Source: Oceanobacillus timonensis
Lineage (GTDB): Bacteria > Bacillota > Bacilli > Bacillales > Amphibacillaceae
Assembly (NCBI RefSeq): GCF_900166635.1
Contig: NZ_LT800497.1
Coordinates: 782,303-846,302 of the forward strand
Reading direction: 5' to 3'
DNA length: 64,000 bases
Shown here: positions 54,444 to 62,237 of the stretch, one piece after another
Numbering within the stretch: position 1 is the first letter of the stretch
Layout of the letters: each line of letters opens with the position of its first letter
The notes under the pieces: model-generated
What the model was told of the DNA's origin: nothing
Seen by the model: only the letters and a program-made list of their open reading frames with translations
The model's database searches: none
Made by a program: the position numbers and the translations under genes

Positions 54444-55454
54444 ATGGGAAATAGATATTCACGACAAACGCTTTTCAAACCAATTGGTGAAGGTGGACAA
54501 GAAAAGATTCGAAATAAGCATGTTCTCATCTTAGGCTGTGGGGCGTTAGGAACAGCTAATGCTGAAAACTTAGTACGTGCTGGGATTGGTAAGCTAACGA
54601 TGATAGATAGAGACTATGTCGAATTAAGTAATTTACAAAGGCAGCAATTGTATACTGAAAAAGAGGTCTATGAACAAATTCCGAAAGCGATAGCAGCTAA
54701 ACAACGTTTACAAGAAATCAATTCCTCAGTTGTTATCGAGGCACATATTATGGATTCCATACCAGTGACGCTTCAACCATTGTTAAAAAATGTAGATGTA
54801 ATAATTGATGCTACCGATAATTTTGAAACGAGATTTATGTTAAACGACTTATCCAATAAGCAGCATATTCCATGGATTTATGGATCTTGTGTTGGTAGCA
54901 CAGGGATGAGTTTTACAATTTTACCAGATGAGACGCCTTGTCTTGAATGCTTAATGGATACGATACCAGCGTCAGGGGCAACTTGTGATTCTGTAGGAAT
55001 TATTTCACCAGCTGTACAGATGGTGGTTGCCCATCAAACGGCAGAAGCATTAAAAATTTTGGTGGAAGATAAAAAGGCTCTCCGTACATCACTCTTAACA
55101 TTTGATTTATGGAATAATCATTATCATACCATGAAGGTGGAACGAGCGAAAAAAAAGAGTTGTCCATCATGTGGAGAAAAACCAAGCTATCCATCGCTAA
55201 ATTATCAATTCAGTACAAAATCAGAGGTGCTTTGTGGCAGAAATACGGTTCAAATTAGAACATCCCAAGAACGTAATTTACATTTATTGAAAGAACAATT
55301 AAAAAGAATTGGATTAGTGAAAGCAAATGATTTTTTAATATCTATTGAATATGAGACATATCGTTTGGTTTTCTTTCAAGATGGAAGAACGTTAATTCAT
55401 GGAACCAATTCAATTGAAAAGGCAAAAAGTATATATTATCAGTTAACAGGATGA
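54444..55454 (+). CDS. moeB: MoeB/ThiF-family adenylyltransferase
   Basis: A 336-residue E1-like enzyme that adenylates the C-terminal glycine of MoaD. YSRQTLF at the start, the nucleotide motif ILGCGALGTANAENLVRAGIG, DRDYVELSNLQRQ with the arginine finger, the cysteine in ATCDSVG, and two CXXC zinc pairs (CLEC and CPSC). The C-terminal 80 residues are a short unassigned extension, shorter than a rhodanese domain. ATG at 54444 (GTG 54441 also possible) after AGGAG. Confidence 0.88.
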   Translation: MGNRYSRQTLFKPIGEGGQEKIRNKHVLILGCGALGTANAENLVRAGIGKLTMIDRDYVELSNLQRQQLYTEKEVYEQIPKAIAAKQRLQEINSSVVIEAHIMDSIPVTLQPLLKNVDVIIDATDNFETRFMLNDLSNKQHIPWIYGSCVGSTGMSFTILPDETPCLECLMDTIPASGATCDSVGIISPAVQMVVAHQTAEALKILVEDKKALRTSLLTFDLWNNHYHTMKVERAKKKSCPSCGEKPSYPSLNYQFSTKSEVLCGRNTVQIRTSQERNLHLLKEQLKRIGLVKANDFLISIEYETYRLVFFQDGRTLIHGTNSIEKAKSIYYQLTG

Positions 55455-55466
55455 AGGTGAATAACT

Positions 55467-56765
55467 GTGGTAGAAAGTAGAAAGCCAATTAAAGTAAATG
55501 AAGCCATCACACGTATGATGAATTTTGCAAAAGAAGGAAGTGTAGAATACATTCCAATTGAAAAAAGTTATGGTCGTTTTCTGGGAGAAGATTTAATCGC
55601 CGACCACCATGTCCCTCCATTTGACCGCTCTCCATATGATGGTTTTGCTGTGCGTGCAATGGATACGGATCATGCTTCTAGTAATAGTCCAGTCGAACTG
55701 AAAATAGTAGGAGAGGTTGGTGCTGGGAGTGTTTTTGAACGTCCGGTAGCAGAAGGGGAAGTCGTTCGAATTATGACTGGAGCACAGATTCCTAACGGTT
55801 GTAACGCTGTCTTTATGCTTGAAGAGGTAAACGAATCAGAAAAAAATGGAAAAAAATATATTCAGATAAAAAGAAGTGTGAAATCAGGAAAAAATATTTC
55901 TTTTACTGGTGAGGATACCAAAAAAGGAACAATACTTACAAAGAAGGGAATATATATCACTCCTGGGGTAGTAGCACTACTTGCAACATTTGGTTACAAA
56001 AAAGTGCCGGTAGCCAAGAAGCCTATAATTGGAATCATTGCAACTGGCAGTGAATTATTAGAGGTGGATGAAGCTTTGGAACCAGGGAAAATTCGGAACA
56101 GCAATGCCTATATGATTCAATCACAAATTACTCGTGCAGGTGGAAAAGCTCTATACCTAGGACAACTTAGTGATGATTTTGAAGTATGCTATAAACAAGT
56201 GAAAGATGCCATTGACGAGGTGGATATGCTAATTACTACTGGAGGCGTATCTGTCGGCGATTATGACTATTTACCAGATATTTATGCAAAGCTTGATTGT
56301 AATGTTTTGTTCAATAAAATTAAAATGCGACCTGGCAGTGTGACAACGGTAGCTGAAAAAAACGGGAAATTATTATTTGGACTATCCGGGAACCCATCCT
56401 CATGCTATGTCGGTTTTGAACTTTATACTCGGCCTGCTGTTCGTAAGTTTTTGCATAATAGTCACCCATTTTTAAAGAAAGAAATGGCTCAACTTGGTGC
56501 GGATTTTCTAAAGACCAATCCATTTGATCGTTTTATAAGGGGACATATGAGCTATCAAAACGGTCGTTTAGTTGCAAATTCAGTTGGGTTGGATAAACCA
56601 AATGTTGTTTCGTCCTTAGCGAAAGCCAATATTCTCATTATGCTGCCAGGAGGAACCAGAGGTTATGAAACAGGGATGGATATACCAGTCATTCTATTAG
56701 AAGATCAGGAAGGAATGGCAATGGAACAATTTTTTGATAGGGATGTCAATTCCAGAAAGGGTTAG
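55467..56765 (+). CDS. moeA: Molybdopterin molybdenumtransferase MoeA
   Basis: A 432-residue enzyme inserting molybdate into adenylylated molybdopterin. PPFDRSPYDGFAVRA is the MoeA signature, MTGAQIPNGCNAVFMLEE follows, the MPT-binding domain has GIIATGSELLEV and MLITTGGVSVGDYD, and LFGLSGNPSSCYVGFELYTRP closes it. GTG start behind GAAGGTGA. The stop lies 4 bp before the moaE start. Intact. Confidence 0.93.
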   Translation: MVESRKPIKVNEAITRMMNFAKEGSVEYIPIEKSYGRFLGEDLIADHHVPPFDRSPYDGFAVRAMDTDHASSNSPVELKIVGEVGAGSVFERPVAEGEVVRIMTGAQIPNGCNAVFMLEEVNESEKNGKKYIQIKRSVKSGKNISFTGEDTKKGTILTKKGIYITPGVVALLATFGYKKVPVAKKPIIGIIATGSELLEVDEALEPGKIRNSNAYMIQSQITRAGGKALYLGQLSDDFEVCYKQVKDAIDEVDMLITTGGVSVGDYDYLPDIYAKLDCNVLFNKIKMRPGSVTTVAEKNGKLLFGLSGNPSSCYVGFELYTRPAVRKFLHNSHPFLKKEMAQLGADFLKTNPFDRFIRGHMSYQNGRLVANSVGLDKPNVVSSLAKANILIMLPGGTRGYETGMDIPVILLEDQEGMAMEQFFDRDVNSRKG

Positions 56766-56769
56766 AGAA

Positions 56770-57243
56770 ATGATGGTTAATTCATTATACGAGATCGTTG
56801 AGGAGCCAATAGAAGTAAAAGAGATTATTAAGAAAGTAGAACGTAGAGAAGCGGGAGCAATTAATACTTTTATTGGTACGGTGCGCGAGTGGACAGGCGG
56901 TAAACGTACGATGTATTTAAAATATCAAGCTTACCAACCGATGGCCGTAAAAATGTTACAGAAAATAGGTGCAGAAATTGAAAAGAAATGGCCGAACTCG
57001 AAAACAGCTATTACACATCGAATTGGTGAGTTGGATATTTTAGATATTGCTGTGGTTATCTGTGTCTCGTCTCCACACCGAAAGGCATCATATGAAGCAA
57101 ATGAATATGCGATAGAAAGAATTAAACAAATGGTACCTATTTGGAAGAAAGAACATTGGGAAGATGGAGAGACTTGGATGGGAGACCAATTAGAAAATGT
57201 TGCATATCCTGAGGGAAGTCCAGATATAAGGGGTGTGAAATAA
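56770..57243 (+). CDS. moaE: Molybdopterin synthase large subunit MoaE
   Basis: A 157-residue catalytic subunit of molybdopterin synthase. GAINTFIGTVREWTGGK (Arg loop), YLKYQAYQPMAVKM, ITHRIGELDI, VSSPHRKASYEANEYAIERIK and the catalytic lysine region PIWKKEHWEDGETW are all conserved. ATG at 56770 follows AAAGGG at 8 nt. Overlaps moaD by 1 bp (TAATG), matching the heterotetramer they form. Confidence 0.92.
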   Translation: MMVNSLYEIVEEPIEVKEIIKKVERREAGAINTFIGTVREWTGGKRTMYLKYQAYQPMAVKMLQKIGAEIEKKWPNSKTAITHRIGELDILDIAVVICVSSPHRKASYEANEYAIERIKQMVPIWKKEHWEDGETWMGDQLENVAYPEGSPDIRGVK

Positions 57244-57476
57244 TGATTCATATTTTACTTTTTGCAGATTTACAGGAAAATTTGGGAAAAGCTAGTTTAG
57301 AGTATAAATGTGACTCTATAACGATTAGAGAATTAAAAGTACAACTCAAAACAGCATATGGATTATCTAAAATAGATCAAGTAATGATGGCGATAAATGA
57401 GGAATATGCAACGGAGGATGATATTGTGAAATCTGGAGACACAGTAGCTTTTATCCCCCCAGTTAGTGGTGGGTAA
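57243..57476 (+). CDS. moaD: Molybdopterin synthase sulfur carrier MoaD
   Basis: A 77-residue ubiquitin-fold sulfur carrier ending in PPVSGG, the diglycine that receives sulfur. ILLFADLQENLG at the start and AINEEYATEDDIVKSGDTVAFIPP are typical. Translation is coupled to moaE. A mobB fragment begins directly after its stop. Confidence 0.92.
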   Translation: MIHILLFADLQENLGKASLEYKCDSITIRELKVQLKTAYGLSKIDQVMMAINEEYATEDDIVKSGDTVAFIPPVSGG

Positions 57477-57548
57477 GTGGATATTATTCAGATGGTAGGA
57501 TATAAAAATAGTGGCAAAATAACGATTGTAACAAAGAAGCTCTTGTGA
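57477..57548 (+). pseudogene. mobB: mobB remnant (N-terminal 23 codons)
   Basis: A GTG directly after the moaD stop reads VDIIQMVGYKNSGKITIVTK, then LL and TGA. This is the N-terminus of MobB, whose P-loop is normally GYKNSGKTT; here the first Thr is Ile. Nothing recognisable of MobB follows in 57549-57832, so the rest was deleted. MobB assists the guanine-dinucleotide branch, which the MocA-dependent hydroxylase does not need. Confidence 0.7.
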
Positions 57549-57832
57549 AATACTGTCCTTTTCTGTTTTGATGGTAATAATTGTTCGCTTACATAGCAGT
57601 CAATTCCATCATGGATGTAACTTCCTATTTCTATTTTGACATTTGTATATTTATGCTAGTTTTTTCAGTTGCAAATTTGTTGAAGGAAAGTACATCGTAT
57701 GTAAGATATTATCCGCTTAACGATTACTGTAGAAGTTAAATATAACATATGTCCTTATGGAAAAAGAAAGAATCTTTTATAATAGGTGGATTACTGGTCC
57801 TGAAAATGAAAATAAAATAGAGGAGTTTTTAA

Positions 57833-58345
57833 ATGTCCACAACTCATCGAAAACATGCTGCAAAACATATTTCATGTGCTGTTATCACGGTTAGCGATAC
57901 AAGGACAAAAGAAACCGATAAAAGTGGAAAGAAAATCATTGATCAATTAACAAATCATGAACATCAAGTGAATTTGTATGAAATCATTCCAGATGAAGGA
58001 GATCAAATTCGAAGGACCGTAGAAAAATCGATTTACGGTGAAAACATAGAGGCGGTTATTGTAAATGGCGGGACAGGTATATCTCATCGAGATGTTACCA
58101 TTGAATCTATCGAGCCTTTATTTGACAAACAACTCCCCGGCTTCGGAGAATTGTTTAGACATTTGAGTTTTCAATATGATATTGGGACAGCCAGTATTTT
58201 ATCAAGAGCGATTTGCGGGGTTTGTAATCATTGCATTATTTTTTCTATTCCGGGGTCAACTGGTGCGGTAACATTAGCAATGGAAAAAATCATTTTGCCG
58301 GAAGTTGGACACATGGTCAGAGAAATTCATAAGGACTTAGAATAG
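57833..58345 (+). CDS. moaB: MoaB/MogA-family molybdopterin adenylyltransferase
   Basis: A 170-residue MoaB/Mog protein that adenylates molybdopterin before metal insertion. SCAVITVSDTRTKETDKSGK is the family start, then IIPDEGDQIR, VNGGTGISHRDVTIE and FSIPGSTGAVTLAM. GAGGAG lies upstream. The 285 bp before it, after the mobB fragment, show no other gene. Confidence 0.9.
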   Translation: MSTTHRKHAAKHISCAVITVSDTRTKETDKSGKKIIDQLTNHEHQVNLYEIIPDEGDQIRRTVEKSIYGENIEAVIVNGGTGISHRDVTIESIEPLFDKQLPGFGELFRHLSFQYDIGTASILSRAICGVCNHCIIFSIPGSTGAVTLAMEKIILPEVGHMVREIHKDLE

Positions 58346-58354
58346 GGAGAAAGG

Positions 58355-59140
58355 ATGTTTAGTATGAAAAAGTATTGTGTGTTCATACTTATGTTTATCT
58401 TGATGTTATTTGTAGCAGGATGTTCTCAAAATACAGCAGATGATGTAGAATTAAATATTTCTGCTGCAGCTAGTATGACAGAGAGTTTAACAGAACTGAC
58501 AGAAATGTTTGCAGAGGAGCACCCGAATATTCACATTTCTTATAACTATGGCGGTTCTGGTTCATTGCGAAAACAAATTGAACAAGGAGCTCCAGTAGAT
58601 ATTTTTCTTTCTGCGTCAAGTATTGACTATGAAAAATTAGCAGATAAGGACAACGTTGATGAAGGAAAGGCAATACTTACAAATCAACTCGTTTTAATCA
58701 AACCAAATGAAGGCGACATAGACTCTCTGGACGATTTTATAGCAGGGGATCAAGTAATTGCGGTCGGCACACCAGATGCAGTTCCAGCAGGATCTTATGC
58801 GGAAGAAGCACTGCAAGAATTAGACTTATGGGAGCAGCTGGAGGAACAAAGCCGGCTTGTATACACGAAAGATGTTACGCAGGTGCTTATATTAGTAAAA
58901 GAAGGAGCTGCTGATGTCGGAATTGTGTATGCCAGTGATGTGATTGATGAAGAGGGTGTAACGGTTATCCAGACCTTTGATTCCAATCTGCACTCTCCAA
59001 TTGAGTATTATATAGCTACACTTCAAAATGAAGAACAGGAGGAGAATGTGGCAGAGGCAAAAGATGCTTTTTATGAATTTTTATCAACCGAAGCAGCTAA
59101 TGAAGTATTTGAAAATTATGGGTTTCAACCTGTGGAGTAG
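58355..59140 (+). CDS. modA: Molybdate ABC transporter substrate-binding lipoprotein ModA
   Basis: A 261-residue molybdate binder. Lipobox VAGC (Cys23 from ATG 58355, or Cys20 if ATG 58364 is used; both fit the ribosome site). The mature protein has NISAAASMTESLTEL, YNYGGSGSLRKQIEQGAPVDIFLSAS, VGTPDAVPAGSYAEEAL and ADVGIVYASD, all ModA hallmarks. It supplies molybdate for the cofactor genes upstream and lies 10 bp after moaB. Confidence 0.93.
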   Translation: MFSMKKYCVFILMFILMLFVAGCSQNTADDVELNISAAASMTESLTELTEMFAEEHPNIHISYNYGGSGSLRKQIEQGAPVDIFLSASSIDYEKLADKDNVDEGKAILTNQLVLIKPNEGDIDSLDDFIAGDQVIAVGTPDAVPAGSYAEEALQELDLWEQLEEQSRLVYTKDVTQVLILVKEGAADVGIVYASDVIDEEGVTVIQTFDSNLHSPIEYYIATLQNEEQEENVAEAKDAFYEFLSTEAANEVFENYGFQPVE

Positions 59141-59149
59141 GTGAGTAAC

Positions 59150-59809
59150 ATGCAATGGTCATGGCATCCTGTTGAGTTATCATTTTATGTAGCAACAATA
59201 GCAACAATAATTGCATTCCTTTTAGCCATTTTATCTGCCTTTTGGATAATTCGTAAAGATAGAAAAGGAAAGGCGATCATAGAGACGGTCTTTTTTTTGC
59301 CATTGGTGCTGCCGCCGACAGTTGTAGGTTTTTTTCTTATCATGATATTCGGTACAAATAGTTGGATTGGTCAGATGATAGAGGATATAGCCGGCAAGAG
59401 TATATTATTTACATCGACAGCAGCTGTCATTGCAGCAATTGTTGTCGCATTTCCGTTGATTTACCAATCTATCAAAACAGGATTTTTATCGGTCGATAAA
59501 AATATTATTGGAGCTGCCAAAGTAGATGGTGCAAATGATTGGGCCACACTTCTAAAGATAACCCTTCCGCTGTCGTATCGCTCACTTACCACGGGAGCGG
59601 TACTCGGATTTACAAGGGGATTCGGCGAGTTCGGTGCCACATTGATGTTTGCTGGAAATATACCTGGGAAAACCCAAACGATTCCGACAGCGATTTATTT
59701 GGCAATAGAAACAGGAGCAACGACGCTTGCTTGGTATTATGTTTTAATTAGTATTGGTTTATCTTTTTTATTGCTGTTTATCATTAATCGAATGAAACCA
59801 AATGATTAA
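59150..59809 (+). CDS. modB: Molybdate ABC transporter permease ModB
   Basis: A 219-residue permease with about five or six helices. FFLPLVLPPTVVGFFL, the EAA loop (GAAKVDGANDWATLLKITLP) and GFTRGFGEFGATLMFAGNIPGKT are the ModB signature. ATG at 59150 follows TAGGTGA; an in-frame GTG at 59141 is less likely. It partners ModA. No modC ATPase gene follows; the next DNA is decayed. Confidence 0.92.
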   Translation: MQWSWHPVELSFYVATIATIIAFLLAILSAFWIIRKDRKGKAIIETVFFLPLVLPPTVVGFFLIMIFGTNSWIGQMIEDIAGKSILFTSTAAVIAAIVVAFPLIYQSIKTGFLSVDKNIIGAAKVDGANDWATLLKITLPLSYRSLTTGAVLGFTRGFGEFGATLMFAGNIPGKTQTIPTAIYLAIETGATTLAWYYVLISIGLSFLLLFIINRMKPND

Positions 59810-59915
59810 AATGCGGATAGAGCCTGTAAGCTGGGAATATGAGAGCTGTGAATTTGAGTGAATATTCATACTTTGTGTATAGGAAAATAGAACAGTAGAG
59901 TCCCCCCCCTCTGAA

Positions 59916-60085
59916 TTATCTTTTATAATCACCGCTGTTACCGCCGCTTTTTTCAAGTAAGTATGTTTGGCCGATAACCACGCCTTTGTCTACCGCTTTA
60001 CACATATCGTAAACGGCCACCGCGGTTACGGAAGCGGCAGTAAGTGCCTCCATTTCGCCCCCGGTACTTCCAACTGTTTTTATCT
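59916..60085 (-). pseudogene. moaC: moaC remnant (C-terminal part)
   Basis: On the minus strand [20 protein letters not shown] and [14 protein letters not shown], then [14 protein letters not shown] and a stop at 59916, match the C-terminal third of cyclic pyranopterin monophosphate synthase MoaC, including the active-site Lys/Asp region. The N-terminal two thirds are missing and replaced by a transposase fragment. A working moaC must lie elsewhere if the pathway functions. Confidence 0.8.
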
Positions 60086-60089
60086 CAGT

Positions 60090-60370
60090 TTCAGTTTCGT
60101 TATCAAGCGGGAATAGGCAGCGTAGCGTCGGAAACAAGAAAACCGCAGTTCATTTTAAAGATAAAGTCATCATTTAGATGCTTGATTCAATCTTTAATGG
60201 TTGAGATACGCTAGATGTAGCGAATAAAAAAAGAAATAATCATCCCTGCATCATTTAGCTCAACAGGCGCTCCCAGCTGAGATTTCTTATTCATTTCATG
60301 ATAAATACGATCCAGGTCAATCGCTGAAATAATCGCTTCTTAGTTTTGGATAGGTTCTATGTCATATAAT
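60090..60370 (-). pseudogene. Transposase remnant abutting moaC
   Basis: On the minus strand [56 protein letters not shown] and, in another frame, YSRLITKL resemble the N-terminal domain of a DDE transposase (IS5/IS1182-like, not certain). Two stops and a frameshift interrupt it. It joins the moaC fragment near 60085-60095. Confidence 0.55.
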
Positions 60371-60404
60371 TATTGGATGCCAAATAGGCTTGGTTGTCGT
60401 ATAA

Positions 60405-60545
60405 TGGTCATAAGAAGTACTCTATAACACCATGATAAATAGCCCTAAAAGTAGTAAGTTCTTCGTGAAGAGATTTTGTAGGGCTATTTTGCTTGTTTTA
60501 ACCCCTTTGAAACGGGAGTTGGATTAAATATAGGTAGGTACTCTA
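60405..60545 (-). mobile_element. IS66 end remnant
   Basis: The stretch ATAACACCATGATAAATAGC and the AGCCCTA/TAGGGCT hairpin closely follow the left end of the IS66 at 40586-40690. On the minus strand PVSKGLKQA corresponds to the C-terminus PLSKHIKRA of the intact tnpC frame. Only the last about 30 codons and the end survive, diverged from the other copy. Confidence 0.6.
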
Positions 60546-60713
60546 TGTAGAAAAGTACTAATTTTTATGTTTTATCATTACAAGCTGGATTCGATTTCAG
60601 ATATACTACTAAATCAAATCACGAACTTGTTTAATATCTGTAAAAAAGACAAATGGTATTATCAGTTATAGAGAATAACGAGTAATTAGTCCGTGTGTAT
60701 ATCAAGATTTATT
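60546..60713. other. Spacer after the gabR-like gene
   Basis: About 170 bp of AT-rich DNA between the IS66 scar and the stop of the gabR-like gene. No terminator or gene is evident. Confidence 0.4.
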
Positions 60714-62126
60714 TTATGTAATAATTCGATACAACCTATCCACGGCTTCCGTAATCTCTTCATTTTCTATCCTGGCAAAACCTACTACCAACTTAATTAT
60801 ATTTGTGTCTGCTAGTTCACTACCAAGCATAAATCTCCGTAGTGTGTAGATTTCAAGTTTTTCGAGGTGTGCTTTTGCTTCAATTTCTTTGTATCCTTTT
60901 GTTGTCTTCAATTGCGCGAGAAAATGAAGACCAGCAGGTACATCTTTAATACTTATGTCTTCTTTAAACCGCAATTGAAGTTCGTTTATGAGAGCTTTCC
61001 TCTTTATTTCATAATGGTGATTCATTCGTTTCATGTGTTTAGCATATTCTCCGCTCTCTATAAAATAATGTAATGTAAATAGACTGAGTGAATTACTCCC
61101 TTGTATCCAGTCTGCATAATGACAACGGTATGCCCTTAGTAAATCAGGGGGCAGTACGATATAACTGATGCGTAAACTAGGTAGCAGTGTTTTGGAAAAA
61201 GTACCGCTATAGATGACGCGCTGATTGCGATCTAAACTTTGTAACGATGGAATATTATCTGTACCATATTTAAATTCACTGTCATAATCGTCCTCGATAA
61301 TATATCTATTTTGCGAAAGAGCCGCCCAATTTAAAAGTTCTATACGACGGGAAATCGGCATAATGATTCCAGTTGGAAATTGATGGGATGGTGTGATAAA
61401 TAAAAATTGAGGATTGATAGATTCAATTGCCTCTACTTGTATACCTTTTTTATCCAATGGTACGGCAGACACGTCAAATTTCATATTTCTTAACAAAGAA
61501 TAGATACGAGAATATCCGGGATTCTCTACAGCTATTTTGGTATTATTTATTTGCATTTGCATTAATTGACGAATAAGGGGTTGGGTCCCCGTACCGATGA
61601 CAATTTGTTCGGGTTCACATACTACACCCCGGGTGAGTGCGATCATACGAGCGATTGTTTTTCTTACCAGATATGGCCCTTGGGGATGGGAAATCTCAGA
61701 AAGTTCATCTTTATGGTTTTTAATTGCCTTATTTTGACTTTTTATCCATTCTTTAAAAGGAAACATTGATGTGTCGGCAGTCATATGAGAGAGGGAGAGC
61801 CATCCTTCCCTATCTATCTCTTTTTCTTTCAAATCACTGGGTATTTGCAAGTTCTCCGTGTTGTTGCGATGGTTAAATTGAGTAATATTTTCAACGAAGT
61901 ATCCTTTTCTTTCCAAGGTATATATATAACCTTCTTCAATTAACTGTTCATAGGCATTTGTGACAGAATTAATACTGACACGCAATGTATCTGCTAACTT
62001 TCGTTTGGAAGGTAATTTTTCATTTGCCGGTATTTTATGTGCTAATATACTTTTTTTCAATTCATGATAGATTTGTTGATATATATGGGCTGATTTATCG
62101 TTTTTGTCGATGTTAAAAAAAATCAT
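60714..62126 (-). CDS. gabR: GabR-like MocR-family regulator
   Basis: A 470-residue MocR/GabR regulator. The N-terminal GntR winged helix (about residues 12-78, LPSKRKLADTLRVSINSVTNAYEQL) is followed by an aminotransferase-like domain with YIIEDDYDSEF and the PLP lysine in SGTFSKTLLPSLR. In B. subtilis, GabR binds PLP and GABA and activates gabTD while repressing itself. It is divergent from gabT here, the same layout. ATG at 62126 with AAAGGA upstream. Confidence 0.88.
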   Translation of the reverse strand: MIFFNIDKNDKSAHIYQQIYHELKKSILAHKIPANEKLPSKRKLADTLRVSINSVTNAYEQLIEEGYIYTLERKGYFVENITQFNHRNNTENLQIPSDLKEKEIDREGWLSLSHMTADTSMFPFKEWIKSQNKAIKNHKDELSEISHPQGPYLVRKTIARMIALTRGVVCEPEQIVIGTGTQPLIRQLMQMQINNTKIAVENPGYSRIYSLLRNMKFDVSAVPLDKKGIQVEAIESINPQFLFITPSHQFPTGIIMPISRRIELLNWAALSQNRYIIEDDYDSEFKYGTDNIPSLQSLDRNQRVIYSGTFSKTLLPSLRISYIVLPPDLLRAYRCHYADWIQGSNSLSLFTLHYFIESGEYAKHMKRMNHHYEIKRKALINELQLRFKEDISIKDVPAGLHFLAQLKTTKGYKEIEAKAHLEKLEIYTLRRFMLGSELADTNIIKLVVGFARIENEEITEAVDRLYRIIT

Positions 62127-62143
62127 TTTCTATCACATCCTTT

Positions 62144-62203
62144 TCTGGTTCCATAATTATTAGTATTCTGGTACTTTTCATTATACCAATTTATTGTCAT
62201 AAT
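62144..62203 (+). promoter_or_regulatory. gabR-gabT control region with ATACCA-type elements
   Basis: The 111-bp divergent region has ATACCA at 62183-62188, the oppositely oriented TGGTAC at 62169-62174 and TGGTTC at 62146-62151. B. subtilis GabR is known to bind ATACCA repeats. A weak promoter TTTTCA-17 nt-CATAAT (62175-62203) would place ATACCA in its spacer. Confidence 0.4.
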
Positions 62204-62237
62204 AATCTACATATTCTTGCAAAAGGAGGAGTGAATT

